This document shows positions 60,318-64,000 of a stretch of DNA of 64,000 nt, piece after piece. Position numbers and translations under genes: made by a program. The DNA is taken from the NCBI RefSeq assembly GCF_013623775.1, contig NZ_JABFAM010000011.1, positions 62,001-126,000 on the forward strand. Reading direction: 5' to 3'. Under the pieces are notes generated by a model that was not told where the DNA came from, made no database searches, and saw nothing but the letters and a program-made list of their open reading frames with translations. The DNA is from Rufibacter sp. XAAS-G3-1. Lineage in GTDB: Bacteria; Bacteroidota; Bacteroidia; Cytophagales; Hymenobacteraceae. The first letter of the stretch is position 1, and each line of letters begins with the position of its first letter.

Positions 60318-60358
60318 AGGTGTTTTGGGCCTGATTTTGCAGAAACTGCCTTGAAAGG
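60318..60358. repeat. palindromic element PE28
   Basis: AAGGTGTTTTGGGCCTGATT, TTGCA loop, GAAACTGCCTTGAAAGG. It lies between the enhancer-like dyad and the SpoU gene in a divergent region. Confidence 0.65.
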
Positions 60359-60420
60359 AACCCGGTACTGCTATCTTTGCCTCGGTCTTTGGCAGCTACA
60401 TTTTGCGGAGGCACAGCAGT

Positions 60421-60906
60421 ATGGCGCGAAACAAGGCACAGTATGAAGGGTACTTCGGGATTGGGATTATGGAACCGAAGACCGAGGAAAACGTGGGCAC
60501 GCTCTGGCGGTCGGCTTCTATCCTGGGGGCCAGTTTCCTGTTCACCATAGGCCGGCGGTATAAAAAACAGGCCTCAGACACGGGCCGAAGTTGGAAGGAG
60601 ATTCCGCTGTTCCACTACACAGACTTTGCCGATTTCTACCGGCATTTGCCTTACAGTTGCCAGCTGGTAGGCGTTGAGTTAGACGCGAAATCCGTCTCCG
60701 TAGAGCAGTTCCAGCACCCGGAGCGGTGCATTTACCTGTTGGGTTCTGAAGACCACGGCCTTTCCAATGCGGTGCGGGCGCGGTGTCACCACCTGGTGCA
60801 ATTGCCCGGCACCAACTCTATGAACGTAGCCTCAGCGGGTTCCATCATGCTGTATGACCGCCACCTCAAAATCTATCAGCAGCAGGGGAATCCTCTGTCC
60901 ATTTAA
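60421..60906 (+). CDS. SpoU/TrmH-family RNA methyltransferase
   Basis: 161 residues. SPOUT fold with YFGIGIMEPKTEENVGTLWR at the start (the N-terminal conserved Asn-Arg), YLLGSEDHGLSNAVRARC, and LPGTNSMNVASAGSIMLYDR, the knotted SAM-binding end. It would 2'-O-methylate a ribose in tRNA or rRNA; the exact target cannot be told. GCGGAGG lies 9 nt before the ATG at 60421, a good ribosome site, so that start was preferred to a TTG six codons earlier. Confidence 0.9.
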   Translation: MARNKAQYEGYFGIGIMEPKTEENVGTLWRSASILGASFLFTIGRRYKKQASDTGRSWKEIPLFHYTDFADFYRHLPYSCQLVGVELDAKSVSVEQFQHPERCIYLLGSEDHGLSNAVRARCHHLVQLPGTNSMNVASAGSIMLYDRHLKIYQQQGNPLSI

Positions 60907-61010
60907 CTGCAGCTTTTATCCTAGCTAGGATATTCAGCCGGTAGTCTCTATCTTGGGGAAGGCAGACCAGCTCTGTTTTATGTCTTACGCTTTGAATCTT
61001 CTTCCCTAGT

Positions 61011-62558
61011 TTGTTCCAGTTCCTGAACCCGGCGTGGTGGTGGGCCGCCGCCAGCGTGGCAGTGCCCATTGCCATTCACTTGTGGAATAAAAGGCCGCCC
61101 CGTACGGTTCTGGTAGGCAGCATCCGGTGGCTCCAACCTTCAGAGAGCCGGAAACTGAGCAGGCTGCGCCTTACCCAACCTTGGCTTTTGCTCCTGCGCT
61201 GCCTGCTTCTGGTTTTGCTTGCCGTGGTGTTAGCCAGTCCTTTTTGGAAGCACCAAGTTCCCGCCGTTCCGGGGAAACACGCCTACCTGCACCCCGAGCT
61301 GCTGCACTCCCGCTACCTCCCAGACATTGCCGCCACCGTAGATTCTTTAGCCCTGAAAGGCTGGCAAGTCCACCGTTTACAGCCTGGTTTCCCAAAACTG
61401 CCTCTAAACGTAGAAACCTCTATCCAAAACTTTCAAGCCGATAGGCTGCCTGCTGACACCACCAACGCCTGGGCCATGCTGCGCGTGCTTAACCGCAGCC
61501 TACCCGCCAACGCCCAAGCCTGGCTTTTCACCACCAATCTGCTCCGGCACCACCGCGGTGAACTTCCTACCATGCGCCCCGGCATCACCTGGGTTCCCGT
61601 AAGCGTACCCCAAACCAATACCTGGCTACAGGAAGCTTATTACACTACCTCGGGACAACTGCTGCTGCGTTTCGGGCAGAGCGATGGTCAAAACGTCACG
61701 TTTTCGGAAAGAAGAGTCCCCAAACCCGTCGCCGGACAAACCATTTCAGTGCCTGATGCACCCGCCGTCCGGTTTACTTCCCACGCCGCTGCGGATTCCC
61801 TGACCTTGCTAGACGGTGCCCGAAATTCTCTTCCGCTGGACAAACAGCCGCTGCGAGTGCTGGTACGTTTCTCAAAATTACGGCAAGCCGATGTCCGGTA
61901 CCTGCGGGCTGCTTTGCAAACGGCTCTGGACTACAAAGGCATCGCGTATAAACTGATCTCTTCCGCTGAAACCCAGCCGCTCCCGGCCTCGGCCCCGAGT
62001 TGGGTTTTCTGGCTAACCGATGAACTGCTCGCTCCCTTTTTGGCCCGTTTTCCGGAAAAGAGGCTGAAAACCCTGCAAGATGCCCCCACCGGTGACCGTA
62101 TCCAGAAAACAGAAAGCTGGCTGCAAATTCCCGGCATTTCACAGCCCGTGCCGCTGCACCAAAGGACTTCCGCCCCAGAGAAAGTCACCGCAGACATTCT
62201 CTGGCAAGACGGCGTCGGGAACCCCATGCTCACCCAGGAGCAGGACTCCCTTCAAACCCATTACCGTTTCTACAGCCGCTTTCACCCCACCTGGAACGAC
62301 TTGTCCAACAATGGACACTTCCCAGAACTGCTCCTGCGTCTGCTCTTCCCGGAAGAAACCTTCTGGCGCACGCGTTTTGACACCCGTACGCTGTTGCAAG
62401 AGATGGAACAGCCTCGGGCGTTTACCGGCTCCATTTCAGAAAACAGCCCTAAAACAGAGGAGATGCTGGATTTGAAGCCGTGGCTGGTGGCATTGTTGGC
62501 GTTTTTGCTGGGATTGGAACGGTGGTTGGCGGGAAGAAGAGCAAGGATTAATGCTTGA
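61011..62558 (+). CDS. BatA-type membrane protein carrying three in-frame palindromic elements
   Basis: 515 residues. The N-terminus (FLNPAWWWAAASVAVPIAIH, then RLTQPWLLLLRCLLLVLLAVVLAS) is the BatA N-terminal domain with two membrane helices; a final helix lies at LKPWLVALLAFLLGLERWL. The middle resembles the extracytoplasmic part of similar Bacteroidota proteins. No von Willebrand MIDAS motif was found. Palindromic elements lie in frame at residues about 121-133, 341-354 and 470-482, giving short basic peptides such as RFPEKRLKT and SISENSPKT. The start is TTG. The next gene is a DUF4175 protein, its usual neighbour. Function unknown. Confidence 0.82.
   Translation: MFQFLNPAWWWAAASVAVPIAIHLWNKRPPRTVLVGSIRWLQPSESRKLSRLRLTQPWLLLLRCLLLVLLAVVLASPFWKHQVPAVPGKHAYLHPELLHSRYLPDIAATVDSLALKGWQVHRLQPGFPKLPLNVETSIQNFQADRLPADTTNAWAMLRVLNRSLPANAQAWLFTTNLLRHHRGELPTMRPGITWVPVSVPQTNTWLQEAYYTTSGQLLLRFGQSDGQNVTFSERRVPKPVAGQTISVPDAPAVRFTSHAAADSLTLLDGARNSLPLDKQPLRVLVRFSKLRQADVRYLRAALQTALDYKGIAYKLISSAETQPLPASAPSWVFWLTDELLAPFLARFPEKRLKTLQDAPTGDRIQKTESWLQIPGISQPVPLHQRTSAPEKVTADILWQDGVGNPMLTQEQDSLQTHYRFYSRFHPTWNDLSNNGHFPELLLRLLFPEETFWRTRFDTRTLLQEMEQPRAFTGSISENSPKTEEMLDLKPWLVALLAFLLGLERWLAGRRARINA
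61373..61410. repeat. palindromic element PE29 inside a coding sequence
   Basis: CCGTTTACAGCCTGGTTTCC then CAAAACTGCCTCTAAACG, full length. It is read as HRLQPGFPKLPLNV in the BatA-like protein. Confidence 0.75.
62032..62072. repeat. palindromic element PE30 inside a coding sequence
   Basis: CTCCCTTTTTGGCCCGTTTT then CCGGAAAAGAGGCTGAAAAC. It is read as PFLARFPEKRLKTL; the left outer arm is degenerate. Confidence 0.7.
62418..62457. repeat. palindromic element PE31 inside a coding sequence
   Basis: GCGTTTACCGGCTCCATTTC then AGAAAACAGCCCTAAAACAG. It is read as AFTGSISENSPKTE, in the same frame relative to the element as PE30. Confidence 0.7.
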
Positions 62559-62750
62559 AACCCAAAGAATGAAAATATCATGTCATCCTGAAAGGATCTT
62601 GTGAGCGAACGGCAATGACTTTTATTGCGAGGCTTTTCTAGCTCGCCCACAAGGTCTTTCAAAAATGACAAATGAGAGAATGACATTACGTTTCAACTAG
62701 ACTTATTCTGTACATTTAACTCTATTCATTAACCAATTCAACTAAAACTT

Positions 62751-64000
62751 TTGCCCCACCTCACCTCCCATATCACCCCATCTACTACCGTCTTGTCACA
62801 GGTACAGGCGCAGTACCTTCGCCGGAAGGCGGGAATATTAGCGCTACAGGAACTAGGCATGGTAGTACCCTTGCTGGTCTGGATGTACCGCGACTGGGGC
62901 GGAATTGGGGGCGGAACTGCGGCTGTCCTTTTAATTTTGCTTACCCTTGGGTTACAGGCCATGCGGTGGCGGGAACTCCAAAAGAGAACCGACCTGCCTA
63001 AAATAGCGCGGCACCTGAACCGGAAGTACCCGCAACTGGAAGAAAGCGCGGAGTTACTACTACAGCCCGAGGAACAATTAGGCTTGTTGCCGCAACTGCA
63101 ACGACAACGGACAGCCTCGGCATTAGAACAGATTTCGCCAAAGGAGGCTTCTTCAGTCAGTTTCAAGAGGGGCTGGATAATGTTGTTTGCCGGAATAACT
63201 TTAGCTGCAGGCCTCTGGTTTCTGCCCGATTTCACCCAAACCCAAGCAAAAACCGCTACCACCAGGCCCGGTACCTCGGCCAACGTGAACGAACCGGTGG
63301 CGCAACCTAAAGCCATTCTACCGGCCATTGAGCAAATGCACCTGCGCATTTCGCCGCCAAGCTACACGCGCAAAGCCCCTTACGCGGTGACTACGCCCTC
63401 CTTCAAAGTAGAGGCGGGCGCGCAGGTCACCTGGACGGTGCAGACAAACCAAGCCGTGGCTTCTTTGCAGCTGTTGCTGAGTAATCAGAAACCCATTCCG
63501 TTGCGGCAAGTGCCGAGGCAGAAGAACACCTACACGGCTTCCCTCACCGTAACGCAAGCTACCCTGTATCATTTGCGCCTGAACGGGCAGGCCTCTGACT
63601 TTTATTCCATTGAGGTCATCCCAGACGAGGCGCCGGCCATTACGGTACAGAAACCGAAACAGTACACTGAGATTCTGTTTGGGGAGCCGCAGCGGGTAAC
63701 GGTGCAAGCCAGCCTTCGGGATGATTACGGACTTCAATCTGCGGAACTGATTGCCACGGTAGCCAAAGGTGAAGGGGAGGCCGTGAAGTTCCGGGAGCAG
63801 CGCATTCCGCTGAACCTTTCCTTTAGCGGGCAGCCCCGGCAAGTACAGCTGAACCAGACGTTGAACTTGCAACAATTGGGCATGACCTACAGCGATGAAC
63901 TGTATTTTTACCTTCAGGCCCAGGACAATCATCGGGGCTACACCCGCACCGAGGCGTTTCTGGTAGAGATTGAAGACACTACGGTGGTGGAAACCATGGA
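62751..64000 (+). CDS. DUF4175 family protein, 3' end beyond window
   Basis: An open frame of 416 codons reaches the window end without a stop. The probable start is TTG at 62751 (MPHLTSHITPSTTVLSQVQA when read with Met); an upstream stop at 62730 limits it. There are two early membrane segments (LGMVVPLLVWMYRDWGG and TAAVLLILLTLGLQAMRW), one at about residue 148 (WIMLFAGITLAAGLWFLP), and then a beta-rich extracytoplasmic part with FYSIEVIPDEAPAITVQKPK. This matches DUF4175, which usually follows a BatA-like gene in Bacteroidota. Function unknown. Confidence 0.8.
   Translation, partial: MPHLTSHITPSTTVLSQVQAQYLRRKAGILALQELGMVVPLLVWMYRDWGGIGGGTAAVLLILLTLGLQAMRWRELQKRTDLPKIARHLNRKYPQLEESAELLLQPEEQLGLLPQLQRQRTASALEQISPKEASSVSFKRGWIMLFAGITLAAGLWFLPDFTQTQAKTATTRPGTSANVNEPVAQPKAILPAIEQMHLRISPPSYTRKAPYAVTTPSFKVEAGAQVTWTVQTNQAVASLQLLLSNQKPIPLRQVPRQKNTYTASLTVTQATLYHLRLNGQASDFYSIEVIPDEAPAITVQKPKQYTEILFGEPQRVTVQASLRDDYGLQSAELIATVAKGEGEAVKFREQRIPLNLSFSGQPRQVQLNQTLNLQQLGMTYSDELYFYLQAQDNHRGYTRTEAFLVEIEDTTVVETM

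Noticed and set aside
62738-63932. Two minus-strand frames of about 200 codons near the window end
   Set aside because: They are antisense to the open DUF4175 frame, which has membrane helices and the expected neighbour.

Overview
The window reads as chromosomal DNA of a gliding or secreting Bacteroidota, most likely Cytophagales and probably family Hymenobacteraceae (Rufibacter/Pontibacter-like). The sequence basis is a gldK-gldL-gldM-gldN operon, PorP/SprF and PorW/SprE components of the type IX secretion system (T9SS), an F-type ATP synthase operon without the beta and epsilon genes, a PafA-type phosphatase, DUF4271 and DUF4175 genes, and TAnnTTTG -7 promoter elements. The genus is an inference. 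I see no rRNA, tRNA, CRISPR array, transposase or prophage gene.

Layout. 1-10.6 kb: amino-acid metabolism. There is a SerC-like aminotransferase, a natural phosphoserine phosphatase/3-phosphoglycerate dehydrogenase fusion, an archaeal-type (AsnRS-derived) asparagine synthetase divergent from an Lrp/AsnC regulator, a GDPD lipoprotein, a cation/proton antiporter, a small plug-like secreted protein and serine dehydratase. 10.8-21 kb: Crp-type regulator, DinB-like protein, thioredoxin-NHL protein, PAP2 phosphatase, NAD(P)HX repair enzyme, UbiA-like membrane protein, pyrophosphatase and PafA. 21.1-27 kb: ATP synthase operon (minus strand). 28.5-35.2 kb: porW, PBP1A and uvrC (plus strand). 36.5-46.6 kb: minus-strand block gldN/M/L/K, porP, hemD, DUF4271, a WecA/MraY-type transferase, a small unknown gene and lipB. 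46.8-51.2 kb: YraN, a YwqK-like protein, RlpA-SPOR and DUF72. 51.3-60.2 kb: a minus-strand export locus (adaptor, TolC, ABC ATPase, two FtsX-type permeases) followed by an NtrC-type response regulator and its histidine kinase. 60.4-64 kb: SpoU methyltransferase, BatA-like protein and a DUF4175 protein cut by the window edge.

How genes work together. SerA-SerB-SerC make serine, and serine dehydratase nearby degrades it. The asparagine synthetase/AsnC pair mimics the E. coli asnA/asnC layout with a non-homologous enzyme. The export locus has a near-consensus sigma-54 promoter with an upstream tandem dyad, and its last genes encode a sigma-54-type activator, which suggests a self-contained regulatory circuit.

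The most unusual signal is a family of about 40-55 bp palindromic elements (called PE below). I count 31 copies, about one per 2 kb, with a conserved inner core and outer arms that differ from copy to copy while staying self-complementary. They lie at 3' ends, in leaders and in divergent regions, and three lie in frame inside the BatA-like gene. Other palindromic repeat families fill the larger intergenic spaces (1.4-1.8, 6.5-7.5, 12.0-12.3, 16.6-17.4, 35.2-36.4 and 47.2-47.8 kb).
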